DNA of 64,000 nt from Bacteroides ilei. GTDB lineage: Bacteria > Bacteroidota > Bacteroidia > Bacteroidales > Bacteroidaceae. Position 1 is the stretch's first letter; every line of letters starts with the position of its first letter. Below, piece after piece: positions 43,570 through 53,553 of this stretch. The stretch spans positions 3,188,691 through 3,252,690 of the forward strand of contig NZ_LT635801.1 of assembly GCF_900128495.1 (NCBI RefSeq), given 5' to 3'. The notes below the pieces were generated by a model. The model was not told the origin of the DNA, ran no database searches, and saw only the letters and a list, made by a program, of their open reading frames with translations. The position numbers were made by a program, and so were the translations under genes.

Positions 43570-45489
43570 TTATTTCTTGCTGCGTTTGGCCCATCCTTCT
43601 TCCGAAAAATCGGGTTCTTCTCCACGGAACGGACGGTCGTTATTCTGGAAGAACTGTTTCCAGTCGTCTTTCTTTTTGGGACCTCGGGGAGCTGTATATC
43701 CCCGTTCTTCACGGCTCAGCTTGTTTTTCTTTTCATTCTTTGCCGGTGCCTCCTTCGCTTTTCCGGAGCGTCCCTTTTCGGAATGTTCTTCTTTACGGCT
43801 GCGTTTCCTGCCGCTTTTGTCGCTCTTGCCTGTATTTTCGCCGGCAACCTCCACAATCACCTTGCGTCCGTTGCTCAGGACCACCTTGTTCAGCGCCTTG
43901 ATGACAGCCGGCGCCTGTGACTCGATGATTTCAAAGAAGGAGAAGTTCTGCATCAGGTCGATACGGCCTATCTGGATGCGTTCCTTCTTGAGGTTCCGGT
44001 TGATCAGTTCGATGATCTGGTTGGCGAAGAAACCGTCGGTCTTGCCCAGGTTCAGGAAGAGGCGGGTATAACCCTTTTCCGCTTTTCTGGAAGTCTTCTC
44101 ACGGTCGGTCCCGTGGTTCTTTTCCTCTCTTTCTTTTGCTTCAGCCTTTTTGTCGCCGGCTTTCGGCTGTTCTATTTCAGGAGCGTTCTTGTAATAGTCG
44201 AGGAAGCGGTTGAACTCCATGGATACCACCCGCTTGATCAGGTCTTCCTTGCTCAGCCATTCCAGTTTCCGGTATACGTTCGGCAGGAAGTTTTCGATCT
44301 CCTCTTCGTCTACCTTGACCTTTTCTATGTCGTCTATTACCTTGATGAGCTGCTGTTCGCAGATTTCCTGTCCGGTAGGCAGGGTACCTATCGTGAACTT
44401 CTTCTTGATGATGCGTTCTATTTCACGCATCTTGCTTTTCTCACGCAGGTTCATAATGGCGATGGAGATACCGGTTTTCCCTGCGCGTCCGGTACGTCCG
44501 CTGCGGTGCGTATAGCTTTCGGTATCATCCGGCAGACCGTAGTTGATGACGTGTGTCAGGTCGTTTACGTCAAGGCCGCGGGCAGCCACGTCGGTTGCAA
44601 CCAGCAGCTGCAGGTGGCGCTGGCGGAATTTCTGCATCACCAGGTCGCGTTGTGCCTGGCTCAGCTCTCCATGCAAGGAGTCGGCGTTATAGCCGTCCTG
44701 GATCAGTTTGTCGGCTATTTCCTGTGTCTCTTTCCGGGTGCGGCAGAATATGATTCCGTAAATCTGCGGATAGAAGTCGACCACCCGTTTCAGTGCCAGG
44801 TATTTGTCTTTGGCATGTACGATGTAGGCTATGTGGTTTACGTTCTTGCTTCCTTCGTTCTTGGTACCGATGGTGATTTCCTTCGCATCGTGCAGGTACG
44901 TCTTGGCGATGCGTGAAATTTCCGGGCTCATGGTGGCCGAGAACATCAGGGTGTTGCGGTCTTCCGGAACCTTTTCCAGAATGGCGTTGATGCTGTCGGT
45001 GAATCCCATGTTCAGCATTTCGTCGGCTTCGTCCATGACGACGTCACGGATAGTCTCGAGCCGGGCTACCTTACGTTCTATCAGGTCAATAAGACGTCCC
45101 GGCGTAGCCACGATGATGTGTACGCCTTTTTTCAGGCTGCGTATCTGGCTTTCGATAGACGATCCGCCATATACGGGCAATATTTTCAGGTCGGTTATAT
45201 ACTTGGAGTAATCAGTCAGGTCACCTGCAATCTGCAGGCAGAGTTCACGTGTAGGACAAAGTATCAAAGCCTGCGGGGTGCAGTGCTTTACATCGATTTT
45301 CTGTATCAGCGGCAGACCAAATGCGGCTGTTTTTCCGGTTCCGGTTTGTGCCAGAGCCACTACGTCATTGCCGTTTCCCAGCAGATAGGGTATCACTTCT
45401 TCCTGTACAGGCATCGGGCTCTCATAGCCCATCTCTTCAATTGCCTTGCGTATTTCCGGGGAAACGCCGAGTTCTTCAAATGTTTTCAT
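43570..45489 (-). CDS. DEAD-box ATP-dependent RNA helicase
   Basis: 639 residues. Q motif region, AQTGTGKTAAF, PTRELCLQIA, VMDEADEML, FSATMS and HRSGRTGRAGKTG are all present. After the helicase core there is a charged region and a DbpA-like RNA-binding domain (YTRLFLNLGKTDGFFANQIIELINRNLK...IGRIDLMQNFSFFEI), then a basic tail. This is the DeaD/CsdA plan, used in ribosome assembly and cold growth. The Lys/Arg/Glu-rich tail of about 90 residues is low complexity. Confidence 0.93.
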   Translation of the reverse strand: MKTFEELGVSPEIRKAIEEMGYESPMPVQEEVIPYLLGNGNDVVALAQTGTGKTAAFGLPLIQKIDVKHCTPQALILCPTRELCLQIAGDLTDYSKYITDLKILPVYGGSSIESQIRSLKKGVHIIVATPGRLIDLIERKVARLETIRDVVMDEADEMLNMGFTDSINAILEKVPEDRNTLMFSATMSPEISRIAKTYLHDAKEITIGTKNEGSKNVNHIAYIVHAKDKYLALKRVVDFYPQIYGIIFCRTRKETQEIADKLIQDGYNADSLHGELSQAQRDLVMQKFRQRHLQLLVATDVAARGLDVNDLTHVINYGLPDDTESYTHRSGRTGRAGKTGISIAIMNLREKSKMREIERIIKKKFTIGTLPTGQEICEQQLIKVIDDIEKVKVDEEEIENFLPNVYRKLEWLSKEDLIKRVVSMEFNRFLDYYKNAPEIEQPKAGDKKAEAKEREEKNHGTDREKTSRKAEKGYTRLFLNLGKTDGFFANQIIELINRNLKKERIQIGRIDLMQNFSFFEIIESQAPAVIKALNKVVLSNGRKVIVEVAGENTGKSDKSGRKRSRKEEHSEKGRSGKAKEAPAKNEKKNKLSREERGYTAPRGPKKKDDWKQFFQNNDRPFRGEEPDFSEEGWAKRSKK

Positions 45490-45701
45490 TAAAATTTATG
45501 TCAAATATCTCATTATGTAATTCGCGGGCAAAGATACTGACATTTTGTGGATTATCTGTCATGTCGTAGGCAAAATATCCGGGGTGGCTGTCATTTTCCA
45601 CCCCGGCGTAAAATTTCAACATCCTTCTTCCTTTCCTGCGCGATATTCCAGTATGTCTTCCGGATGTCTATAATCGGCAGGTGTCTGTAAGTCTGAAGTG
45701 T

Positions 45702-47594
45702 TTATTTCAGATGCTTGTCAAGGAACTTCTCCATGGCACGGTAGAAGTCGAACTTGTTCTCTTCATTATGGAATCCGTGTCCTTCATTTTCCTTCACCAT
45801 GTATTCCACTTCCACACCCCGTTTCTTCAAGGCTTCTACCATCTGGTCGGATTCGGCTTTGTTGACGCGCGGGTCATTTGCACCCTGGGCGATGAACAGC
45901 GGAGCCTTGATCTGGTCTACATGGAATACAGGCGAGTATTTTTCCATCATTTCCTTGTCGGTTTCGGGGTCGCCTACCATTTCGTGCATCATGTCGAGCA
46001 ACGGTTTCCAGTAGGGAGGAATCGTATTCATGAACGTGAACAGGTTGGACACTCCTACGTAATCGATGGCGCAGGCATACAGGTCGGGAGTAAAGGTCAC
46101 TCCTGCCAGAGTAGCGTAACCTCCGTAGCTTGCTCCGTAGATGGCCACCCGCTTCGGGTCGGCTATGCCTTCCTTGATCAGCCATTCCACTCCGTCGGTA
46201 ATGTCATTCTGCATGGTCTGTCCCCATTGTTTGTAGCCCAGTTCGGTAAACTTGCGTCCGTATCCGGTTGAGGCGCGGAAGTTCATCTGCAGTACGGCAT
46301 AGCCACGGCTGGCAAGGAACTGTACTTCCGGATTGTATCCCCAGGAGTCGCGTGCCCACGGTCCTCCATGCGGATTGACCACAACCGGCAGGTTCTTTGC
46401 ATTTTCCATGGTATAGCCTTTCGGCAGAGTCAGGTAACCTTCTATGGTCAGTCCGTCGCGGCTGGTATAGGTAATCGGGTTCATGGCACACATATCCTCT
46501 TCTTTGATCCATGGCGCTATGTCGGCCACCTTGGTAAGCTTGTTTTCCTTTACGTTATAAAGGTAGTAGGTTCCGTATGTGCGGTCGTTGCCGGCATAGA
46601 TCAGGCGGATATTCTCGTCCTTGCTCTGGCTGGTGGTACCGATGTTATAACCTGGGAGCTGGGCTTCCAGTTTCTTACGTATCTCTTCTTCTTCCTTGTC
46701 GAAATAGTGGCGGATCATGTCCTTGTGTCCTTCACAGGCTACTACTGTCAGCCGGTTCTTCTTTTCGGAGTAGCTGAGGCCCGAGATGTCGTACTTGTCG
46801 TTCATGTACAGAACCTCCTTCTCTTCGCAGGTTTTCGGATCCATCAGGACCAGTGCGGTCTTGTCGCGTCCGATGTTGGTCAGTGCGTAGACCATCTTGT
46901 TGTCGGGCGTAAAGACGGCGAAGCTGGCGGTTTCCTTGAAGTTGGTGGTCAATACCGGTTGGAACGGCTGGTCTTCCGTTTCACGGTACAGTATCTGGGT
47001 GTTGACACCGTCTACTATGGCGCTGGCTACACGCAGCTTTCCGTCGTGGTCGGTCATCCATCCCTGTATGTTGCCCGGGTTCTCGGCCAGCAGAGTCAGT
47101 TCTCCTGTATTCAGGTTCAGGCGGTACGGGTCGAATACCTGAGGGTTACGCTTGTTCATGCCGATGATAACCAGTGAATCGATCTTTTCCAGCGGGTCGA
47201 TGATCTGGGTTCTGACGTTCGGAAAATTGGTGTACGATTTCAGGTCGGAGCCGTCGATGTTTACGCCATAGAGCTGGAAATTCTCGTCGCCTCCCGTATC
47301 CTTGACGAAAAGGATGCGGTTGTTGCCGGCCCACATGCTTGCGGCGATGTCACGTTCCGTTTCAGACGTGATGCGGATGGTGGTGTCCGATCCGATTTTC
47401 TGTACAAAAAGGTTCAGGCGGTTCTCGTAGGGAGCCATGAATGAGAAGTAGGTTCCGTCGGGCGATACCTGATAGTTTACCTTTTCCGGGTTCTTGAAAA
47501 AGTTTTCCAGCGGAATCTGTGTCTGTGCGCCGGCGGTAAAGCAAGTTCCGGCCATGAAAAGACCGGCTGCCAGCATGTTTCTCAGATTTTTCAT
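45702..47594 (-). CDS. S9-family serine peptidase (prolyl oligopeptidase type)
   Basis: 630 residues. Signal peptide (MKNLRNMLAAGLFMAGTCFTAGAQ), a beta-propeller-like half, then an alpha/beta hydrolase with nucleophile Ser in GASYGGYATLAG, Asp in GANDPRV and His in NEGHGFH. A periplasmic or surface peptidase releasing dipeptides or acting on short peptides. Starts 17 bases after the CPBP gene end on the same strand. Confidence 0.93.
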   Translation of the reverse strand: MKNLRNMLAAGLFMAGTCFTAGAQTQIPLENFFKNPEKVNYQVSPDGTYFSFMAPYENRLNLFVQKIGSDTTIRITSETERDIAASMWAGNNRILFVKDTGGDENFQLYGVNIDGSDLKSYTNFPNVRTQIIDPLEKIDSLVIIGMNKRNPQVFDPYRLNLNTGELTLLAENPGNIQGWMTDHDGKLRVASAIVDGVNTQILYRETEDQPFQPVLTTNFKETASFAVFTPDNKMVYALTNIGRDKTALVLMDPKTCEEKEVLYMNDKYDISGLSYSEKKNRLTVVACEGHKDMIRHYFDKEEEEIRKKLEAQLPGYNIGTTSQSKDENIRLIYAGNDRTYGTYYLYNVKENKLTKVADIAPWIKEEDMCAMNPITYTSRDGLTIEGYLTLPKGYTMENAKNLPVVVNPHGGPWARDSWGYNPEVQFLASRGYAVLQMNFRASTGYGRKFTELGYKQWGQTMQNDITDGVEWLIKEGIADPKRVAIYGASYGGYATLAGVTFTPDLYACAIDYVGVSNLFTFMNTIPPYWKPLLDMMHEMVGDPETDKEMMEKYSPVFHVDQIKAPLFIAQGANDPRVNKAESDQMVEALKKRGVEVEYMVKENEGHGFHNEENKFDFYRAMEKFLDKHLK

Positions 47595-47610
47595 TGTGTT
47601 TTGTTTTTGT

Positions 47611-48423
47611 TTATAAATTGGGTATTTCTTCTTTCTTTTTCCATACGGCGGGCTGCGGAACCAGTTTCCTGCTGATGAGCCATATACAGACTACCGTTAC
47701 CATGATTCCCGCTCCGGCGTAACAGGCTGCGCCGACGGGACCGAGCATGTCGTTCAGGGTAGCGTTCTTGTCGTCCGCCAGGTGGAACAGGATAACCGAA
47801 GAGGTGTTGTTCACGAAATGCATGATCATTCCCGGCAGCAGGCTTCCGGTACGGTAATACACCCAGCCCAAAGCCAGTCCCAGGACGAAGGCGAACGGAA
47901 CCTGTGCCGGATTGTAATGGACCAGTCCGAAAATCAGCGACGATGCGATGACGGCCCATGCGGGATTCTTCCATTTGCGCAGCAGATGCCCCTCTATGGC
48001 ACCGCGGAAAAGCATCTCTTCCACGATAGGGGCCATAATGGTTACCGCTATGACCCCGAAGGGGTTATACATCATCCGTGTAAAAAGTTCCTCCATGGTG
48101 TCCGGCAGGTCCAGCGCTTCATTGAAATAGTTGGTCCAGAGCCCCATTCCCGCTATCAGGAATAGGCAGGTTATGACTGTTCCGGCCGAAACGGGGGAGA
48201 GGGTCTTCCGGTTGAGCGGTATGTATCCGCCCCATGCCAGGTGGATGCCTACGGCCAGCGTGGAAAGTACCTGGGCTATGAGTGATACGTTCAGGAATCC
48301 CGGTGAATCGTATGTGGGCATTTCCAGCGTGTGGTGGCAGATCATGTATCCTATCAGGAATACACTTGAGAATGCCAGCTGGTAGGCAAAGAAATAGAGT
48401 ATGAGTTTGATTGTTCTTACCAT
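47611..48423 (-). CDS. CPBP-family intramembrane metalloprotease
   Basis: 270 residues with about eight hydrophobic segments. The Abi/CPBP motifs are seen: EEMLFRGAIEG, FGLVHYNP and MIMHFVNN, providing the glutamates and histidines of the membrane-embedded active site. The family processes prenylated or other membrane proteins and is also linked to bacteriocin immunity; the substrate here is unknown. Lies between ribF and the S9 peptidase gene, all on the minus strand. Confidence 0.9.
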   Translation of the reverse strand: MVRTIKLILYFFAYQLAFSSVFLIGYMICHHTLEMPTYDSPGFLNVSLIAQVLSTLAVGIHLAWGGYIPLNRKTLSPVSAGTVITCLFLIAGMGLWTNYFNEALDLPDTMEELFTRMMYNPFGVIAVTIMAPIVEEMLFRGAIEGHLLRKWKNPAWAVIASSLIFGLVHYNPAQVPFAFVLGLALGWVYYRTGSLLPGMIMHFVNNTSSVILFHLADDKNATLNDMLGPVGAACYAGAGIMVTVVCIWLISRKLVPQPAVWKKKEEIPNL

Positions 48424-48471
48424 GGTTAATGTTTTACGGAAGAATTGTACAGGTGAAGTGTGTTTGCCGGG

Positions 48472-49392
48472 TCAGGGCAGCAGGCGGGCTACGGTTTCCC
48501 TGTCGTTCCGGAGTTGTGCCCTCAGCGCTTCCAGATTTCCGAATTTCTGTTCCGGACGGATAAAGTGCATGAATTCGATGCGCAGGTAGCGGTTGTAGAT
48601 ATTGTCCGAGAAGTCCAGGATGTGGGCTTCAATGCTCAGGTCGTTCCCGTTGTCTACGGTCGGCCGGTGTCCGATGTTGAGCATGCCGGCATAGCGTCGG
48701 CCCTTGACATAGGCATAGACGGCATATACGCCTTCTGCCGGAATCAGTTTGTCGGGGCAGGAAGGCTGGAGGTTGGCTGTAGGGAATCCCAATGTGCGCC
48801 CTACCTTGTAGCCGTCCACTACAACCCCGTCCAGGTAATAGCGGTAGCCCAGAAAATGGTTGGCACGTTCCACTTCACCCAGTTTCAGCAGGTTGCGTAT
48901 GGTCGAAGAGCTGATAGACAGTTCGTCTTCCACCAGAGCCCGGGCATGTACTATTTCCATTCCCAGTTCACGTCCGTAGCGGCAATAGTCTTCGAAACCT
49001 TCGCTGCGGTTATGTCCGAAGCGGTGGTCGTACCCTATTACGAGCACTTTCACCTGGTAACGGTCGCGCAGTAGCCGCATGAACTCGTATGCCGAAAGCA
49101 TGGACAGCTCGCGGGTGAACGGAAGCATGATGCAGTAGTCGGCGGGCTGCTGTTGGAGCAGGTCGGTCTTTTGCTGGAGGCAGGAAAGAAGCTGGGGTCT
49201 GTAGTCGGACTGCATGACCTGGCGCGGGTGTACGGGGAAGGTGATGAGTACAGACGACAGTCCCCTTTGTGCGGCTTCCTGGCAGACCTGTCCGATCAGG
49301 TACCGGTGCCCGCGGTGGACACCGTCAAAGCAGCCTATAGTAGCTGCACAGGGGGGAATGGCTATCTGTATGTCGCCTGTTATGATTTCCAT
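48472..49392 (-). CDS. ribF: Bifunctional riboflavin kinase/FMN adenylyltransferase RibF
   Basis: 306 residues. The N-terminal nucleotidyltransferase motif GCFDGVHRGH and ISSSTIRNLL, then the flavokinase motif GRTLGFPTANL. It makes FMN and FAD from riboflavin. Starts 6 bases after the P-type ATPase stop, so the two genes are likely cotranscribed. No FMN riboswitch is seen upstream. Confidence 0.95.
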   Translation of the reverse strand: MEIITGDIQIAIPPCAATIGCFDGVHRGHRYLIGQVCQEAAQRGLSSVLITFPVHPRQVMQSDYRPQLLSCLQQKTDLLQQQPADYCIMLPFTRELSMLSAYEFMRLLRDRYQVKVLVIGYDHRFGHNRSEGFEDYCRYGRELGMEIVHARALVEDELSISSSTIRNLLKLGEVERANHFLGYRYYLDGVVVDGYKVGRTLGFPTANLQPSCPDKLIPAEGVYAVYAYVKGRRYAGMLNIGHRPTVDNGNDLSIEAHILDFSDNIYNRYLRIEFMHFIRPEQKFGNLEALRAQLRNDRETVARLLP

Positions 49393-49398
49393 AAACGG

Positions 49399-52029
49399 TC
49401 ATTTCTTTTTTAATCGGCCTATACCTCTCCACAGTTCGCCTATCCAGAGTACAACCGAGGTACTTCCGATAATCAGAAGCCATTCATGGAGCGGCAGCGG
49501 TTCGGTACGGAACACTTTTCCGCCAAAGGTAACAATAATGATCTGACCTACCAAAATAATCAGTGCCACACTGAGCATGCCTATGGCGTGCCCGGCGTCC
49601 TTGAAAATGGAATGGCTGGTGCCGAATACACTGGCATTGAACAGGTTCCAGAACTGCAGCATTACGAATATGGTGAAGAATACGGTGAGGTGGTGCACAT
49701 CCATTCCTCCAGGTAAGGTCTTGAACCACGCCAGCAGTCCCATCAGGACAGCCAGGAACAGGATACCTACACCGAAGATATCGTTGCGCATGGCTTTGGT
49801 GATGATGAAGTCGGTCTGTTTACGCGGCTTTTCGTTCATGACGTCCATGCTTGGAGCGATGGATGCCAGTGCCATGGCGGCAAACGTATCCATAATCAGG
49901 TTTACCCACAGCATCTGGGTTACGGTAAGCGGCAGTTCGGTCCCGAAGAAAGCTCCCAGCAGTACGCTGAGCAGGGCCACCACGTTGATGGTGAGCTGGA
50001 ATACGATGAAGCGCTGTATGTTCTTGTAGAGGGAACGTCCCCACATGACTGCTGTAGCGATGCTGTTGAAAGAGTCGTCCAGCAGGGTTATGTCGCTGGC
50101 TTCCTTGGCTACGGAAGTACCTGTACCCATGGAAAGACCTACCTGTGCATGGTTCAGTGCAGGGGCGTCGTTTGTACCGTCGCCGGTTACCGCCACTACG
50201 GCGCCTTTCTGCTGGAGCAGCTGTACCAGGCGCTGCTTGTCCATCGGGCGGGCACGACTCATCACCTTCAGGTCGAGTACCCGGTCGAGTGCCTCTTCGT
50301 CGCTCAACGCTGCGAATTCCACGCCTGTAATGCGGTTTCGTTCCGTGTCTTCCGGTTTCCATAGACCGATCTGGCGGGCTATTTCGGTAGCCGTTCCCGG
50401 CGTGTCACCCGTCACGATCTTGATACCGATGCCGGCCGACTGGCATTTCTTTACAGCGTCGGGTACGTCGGGACGTATCGGGTCACTGATGGCGAATATA
50501 CCCAGGAACGTCATTCCTCCTTCGGCCACCAGTTCGGCGCAGTCTTCGGATGCACCTTCCGGTATATAGCGGTATGCCAGTCCCAGTGTACGCATGGCCT
50601 TGTTCTGGTAAGCCAGCAGTTGGCTGTTGTACTGTGCCACCTGTTCCGCTGTCAGGTTACATTTGCCCATTATGATTTCCGGAGCACCTTTTATATATAG
50701 TACACGTTTCTTCTGTAGGGGTGAGTCAACCAGCGTAGCCATGTATTTCCGTTCGGTCGAGAACGTGAGCTGGTTCACAACCTTGGCTTCCTCACGCAGC
50801 TTCATGTAGTTCTGTCCTTTTCCGTTGAGCCATAGTAGCAGGGCAATTTCGGTAGGGTTTCCTACCCCGGACGGTTTTTCGCCGTCGCCTTTTTCTTCCA
50901 GGAAAGCCGTCGAGTTGGCGGCGATACCTTCGGCTATCAGGTCGGGATCCGATTCGTCCAGTTGCGCTTCATACACCTGCATCAGGTTCTGGGTCAGTGT
51001 ACCGGTCTTGTCGGTACAGATAACGGTAATGGCTCCCATGGTTTCGCAGGCGTGCATCTTGCGTACCAGGTTGTTTGTTTTCAGCATGCGGCGCATGTTC
51101 AGCGCAAGGCTCAATGTCACGCTCATGGGCAGCCCTTCGGGGACAGCCACCACGATAAGTGTTACCGCCATCATGAAATATTTCAGTACGATGCGGGCAA
51201 TGTGCAGCCATGAATGCCAGTCGCCCGTATAGCTTCCCGCGGTGAAGAATGCGTACAGGTCCTTGCCGGTAAAGATGATGAAGGTAAGTGCGGCAATGGT
51301 AAATCCGGCCTTTCCTATCAGATTGGCCAGTTTGGTGAGCTGTATGTTCAGCGGGGTCTGCTCCTGACTTTCTTCCGTAGCCTGACGGGCCACTTTGCCT
51401 ATTTCCGTAGCGTCGCCCACGCGTTCCACTTTCATGATTCCATGTCCGTCGGTAATGGTTGTGCCGCGCATTGCGGTATTCGACGGGTAGGTGGCCTCTT
51501 CGTCGAAGTGGGCTTCGTCTGTCGTCTTGTTCACCATCAGTTCGCCGGTCAGGGTCGATTCGTTGACCTGCAGCGAAACGGCTTCCAGCAGGACACCGTC
51601 GGCGGGGACTTCCTCTCCCGTATTCAGGATGACGATATCGCCCACTACCAGATCCTTGCGCGGAATTTCCCTTACTTTGCCGTTACGGATAACCGTTACG
51701 GGCGTTTCTTCACCTACGGCGTTGAGCAGGTCGAATTTCTTGTTGGCGTCATATTCGAAATAAAATCCGATACCCGTTGCCAGGAATATGGCGAAGAAGA
51801 TACCGATGGTTTCGGCGTATTCATTTTCGATGATTGAGATGATGAGTGAAAACACAGCGGCTACAAGCAATACTCTGATAACCGGGTCCTGGAATTTCTC
51901 CAGGTACAGTTTCCACATGGGTGTACGTTTGGGGGGAGTCAACAGATTTACGCCGTGTTTCTCGCGGCTGGCCAGAACTTCCTGGTCGGTCAGGCCGGTC
52001 AGATGAGGTTCGTTCGTGTTTTGTGACAT
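49399..52029 (-). CDS. Calcium-type P-type ATPase
   Basis: 876 residues. Phosphorylation motif CTDKTGTLTQN, the TGES-like TLTGELM, hinge TGDGTNDAPAL, and about ten membrane segments. The M4 segment VAVPEGLPMSVTLSLA and the general plan fit plasma-membrane calcium ATPases (PMCA/SERCA-like). An inner-membrane pump exporting Ca2+, with ion choice inferred from the family. Confidence 0.92.
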   Translation of the reverse strand: MSQNTNEPHLTGLTDQEVLASREKHGVNLLTPPKRTPMWKLYLEKFQDPVIRVLLVAAVFSLIISIIENEYAETIGIFFAIFLATGIGFYFEYDANKKFDLLNAVGEETPVTVIRNGKVREIPRKDLVVGDIVILNTGEEVPADGVLLEAVSLQVNESTLTGELMVNKTTDEAHFDEEATYPSNTAMRGTTITDGHGIMKVERVGDATEIGKVARQATEESQEQTPLNIQLTKLANLIGKAGFTIAALTFIIFTGKDLYAFFTAGSYTGDWHSWLHIARIVLKYFMMAVTLIVVAVPEGLPMSVTLSLALNMRRMLKTNNLVRKMHACETMGAITVICTDKTGTLTQNLMQVYEAQLDESDPDLIAEGIAANSTAFLEEKGDGEKPSGVGNPTEIALLLWLNGKGQNYMKLREEAKVVNQLTFSTERKYMATLVDSPLQKKRVLYIKGAPEIIMGKCNLTAEQVAQYNSQLLAYQNKAMRTLGLAYRYIPEGASEDCAELVAEGGMTFLGIFAISDPIRPDVPDAVKKCQSAGIGIKIVTGDTPGTATEIARQIGLWKPEDTERNRITGVEFAALSDEEALDRVLDLKVMSRARPMDKQRLVQLLQQKGAVVAVTGDGTNDAPALNHAQVGLSMGTGTSVAKEASDITLLDDSFNSIATAVMWGRSLYKNIQRFIVFQLTINVVALLSVLLGAFFGTELPLTVTQMLWVNLIMDTFAAMALASIAPSMDVMNEKPRKQTDFIITKAMRNDIFGVGILFLAVLMGLLAWFKTLPGGMDVHHLTVFFTIFVMLQFWNLFNASVFGTSHSIFKDAGHAIGMLSVALIILVGQIIIVTFGGKVFRTEPLPLHEWLLIIGSTSVVLWIGELWRGIGRLKKK

Positions 52030-52128
52030 AATGCCTAATAATTAAAAGATTAAGTTTCGCAAAATTACATTATATTTCGGGAAAGTGCCATATATTAAAT
52101 TTTTTTATCAAAAAAATGAGGCTATATC

Positions 52129-52159
52129 TTGCAGAATTGATACCAAACCATTACTTTTG
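52129..52159 (+). promoter_or_regulatory. Promoter of the tRNA gene
   Basis: TTG (52129-52131), 20 bases, TACTTTTG (52152-52159); full consensus, about 30 bases before the tRNA. Confidence 0.75.
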
Positions 52160-52189
52160 CACCGGTTTCGGAAACATATCTGAAATATC

Positions 52190-52263
52190 GGACTTGTAGC
52201 TCAGTTGGTTAGAGCAACAGACTCATAATCTGGAGGTCCCAGGTTCAAGCCCTGGCTGGTCCA
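52190..52263 (+). tRNA. tRNA with CAU anticodon (Met, or Ile after lysidine modification)
   Basis: 74 bases. D-arm GCTCAGTTGGTTAGAGC, anticodon stem-loop ACAGA-CTCATAA-TCTGG with CAT, T-arm CCAGGTTCAAGCCCTGG, and acceptor stem GGACTTG/CTGGTCC with one T-T mismatch, discriminator A. CCA is not encoded. Elongator Met is favoured over initiator because the anticodon stem lacks three G-C pairs. Confidence 0.9.
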
Positions 52264-52277
52264 CTTTGAAAATCAGA

Positions 52278-52306
52278 CAGTTAGCAATTTGCTAACTGCT
52301 TTTTTT
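52278..52306 (+). terminator. Terminator after the tRNA
   Basis: CAGTTAGCAA (52278-52287), TTGCTAACTG (52289-52298), then a run of T. Confidence 0.9.
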
Positions 52307-52591
52307 ATGCGCTTGCGTAAACAATGCGTAAACAAACTGTTTGAGTTGATTATGTTTACGCATAGAATTTCTATGATGCTCCATGTAATTCGGTAATATA
52401 ACCTTAAATATAGAAGCACACCAACAAAATCATTCCAACACTCTTGGTTAGGCTCTCTATAAAATAACAACATTTTTGAAAAACAAATCAATCTTAAATG
52501 GAAGAGCCGTGGAGAGAACTATATTTTTATCCTATAATAGTGAAAATCTCACGATTTTTTAGTAGATTTGTTCAATAAATAGTATAGAAAT
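52307..52591. other. Intergenic stretch downstream of the tRNA
   Basis: Holds two GCGTAAAC words (52316 and 52326 regions) and an inverted repeat ATGCGTAAAC (52324-52333)/GTTTACGCAT (52354-52363). Such sites next to a tRNA suggest an old integration site, but no integrase is present nearby. Rest is AT-rich without a supported gene. Confidence 0.4.
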
Positions 52592-53257
52592 ATGGCTAAA
52601 CAATTTTATACAGCAAAATCACGTGAAGATTTTAATGGGTCAACTGAACCCTATACTTTTACTGGAGAATGGGAAAATGGTAAGCCCAATGGATATGGTA
52701 TAAAATACTATTCAGATGGAACTACTAACAGAGACTACTTTAAGAATGGTATGCTTAATGGTTATGGTGTTTGTCATTATGCTGACGGAGTCGTTTATGA
52801 AGGGAATTTTATAAATGATTTAAAAGATGGTTATGGAGTCGAATTTGGGAAAATAATCTATCGAGGTTTTTTCAAAGAAGATAATTATCACGGCAAAGGT
52901 GTGTTGATAATTCCAGGTCAAATAGATTATATTGGAGATATAGATATGGAAAATGATATAATGCATGGGGTTGGAATGTTAGATTTTCATGACGAGAAGG
53001 GAGAGTATTATGTCGGTCAACTTTATCGTGGAAAACGGGAGGGATATGGCAAATTAATTTATGGCGATGGAAGTTCTTATGAAGGTGAATGGAAAAATAA
53101 TGAACAAAATGGAAAAGGGTCAGTAACATATCCAAATAAGGGGTATCGTTTTGAATGTACTTTTAGAAATGGTCTAGCACATGGTTGTGGAAAGTTTATT
53201 TCTTTCGATGGAAGAATATTAAAGGAAGGTTTATGGATTAATGGTAAAATTCAATAA
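52592..53257 (+). CDS. MORN-repeat protein
   Basis: 221 residues with six to eight MORN repeats of the type YxGxWxNGxxxGxGxxxYxDG (GEWENGKPNGYGIKYYSDG; GNFINDLKDGYGVEF; YVGQLYRGKREGYGKLIYGDG; YEGEWKNNEQNGKGSVTYPN). MORN repeats act as membrane or protein contact modules; in bacteria they often accompany toxins or effectors, but nothing here proves that. No signal peptide. AT-rich compared with core genes, which suggests acquired DNA. A small coiled-coil gene follows after 11 bases. Confidence 0.85.
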   Translation: MAKQFYTAKSREDFNGSTEPYTFTGEWENGKPNGYGIKYYSDGTTNRDYFKNGMLNGYGVCHYADGVVYEGNFINDLKDGYGVEFGKIIYRGFFKEDNYHGKGVLIIPGQIDYIGDIDMENDIMHGVGMLDFHDEKGEYYVGQLYRGKREGYGKLIYGDGSSYEGEWKNNEQNGKGSVTYPNKGYRFECTFRNGLAHGCGKFISFDGRILKEGLWINGKIQ

Positions 53258-53268
53258 ATAAAGATATT

Positions 53269-53553
53269 ATGACCTTGTATGACACAAAAATGATGTCATT
53301 ACTCAACAAATTAAAAGAGTATGACAACCAAATAATAATGTTAGAAAAAGAGTTAAAGGCTCTAACTGACCAATATTCTGATGGTGTGACCTTGAAGCAA
53401 CAGATTACGCTGTATCAGCTTATGCGTTCTGATTTGAATTATAAAAATAATAAAAAGATTATAGAATCAAAGTTGACTTTATTGCGAGCTGAACGAGATA
53501 AATATTACACAGATGAGATGGTGAACATTCAAAGAATGATGGATTACATATAA
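53269..53553 (+). CDS. Small coiled-coil protein of unknown function
   Basis: 94 residues, mostly helical (LLNKLKEYDNQIIMLEKELKALTDQY; KKIIESKLTLLRAERDKYY), no recognised domain. Placed 11 bases after the MORN gene, so likely cotranscribed with it and perhaps working with it. Confidence 0.55.
   Translation: MTLYDTKMMSLLNKLKEYDNQIIMLEKELKALTDQYSDGVTLKQQITLYQLMRSDLNYKNNKKIIESKLTLLRAERDKYYTDEMVNIQRMMDYI

Noticed and set aside
52273..52491. A 72-codon minus-strand frame behind the tRNA
   Set aside because: It runs through the tRNA terminator hairpin and AT-rich DNA and shows no protein family character.
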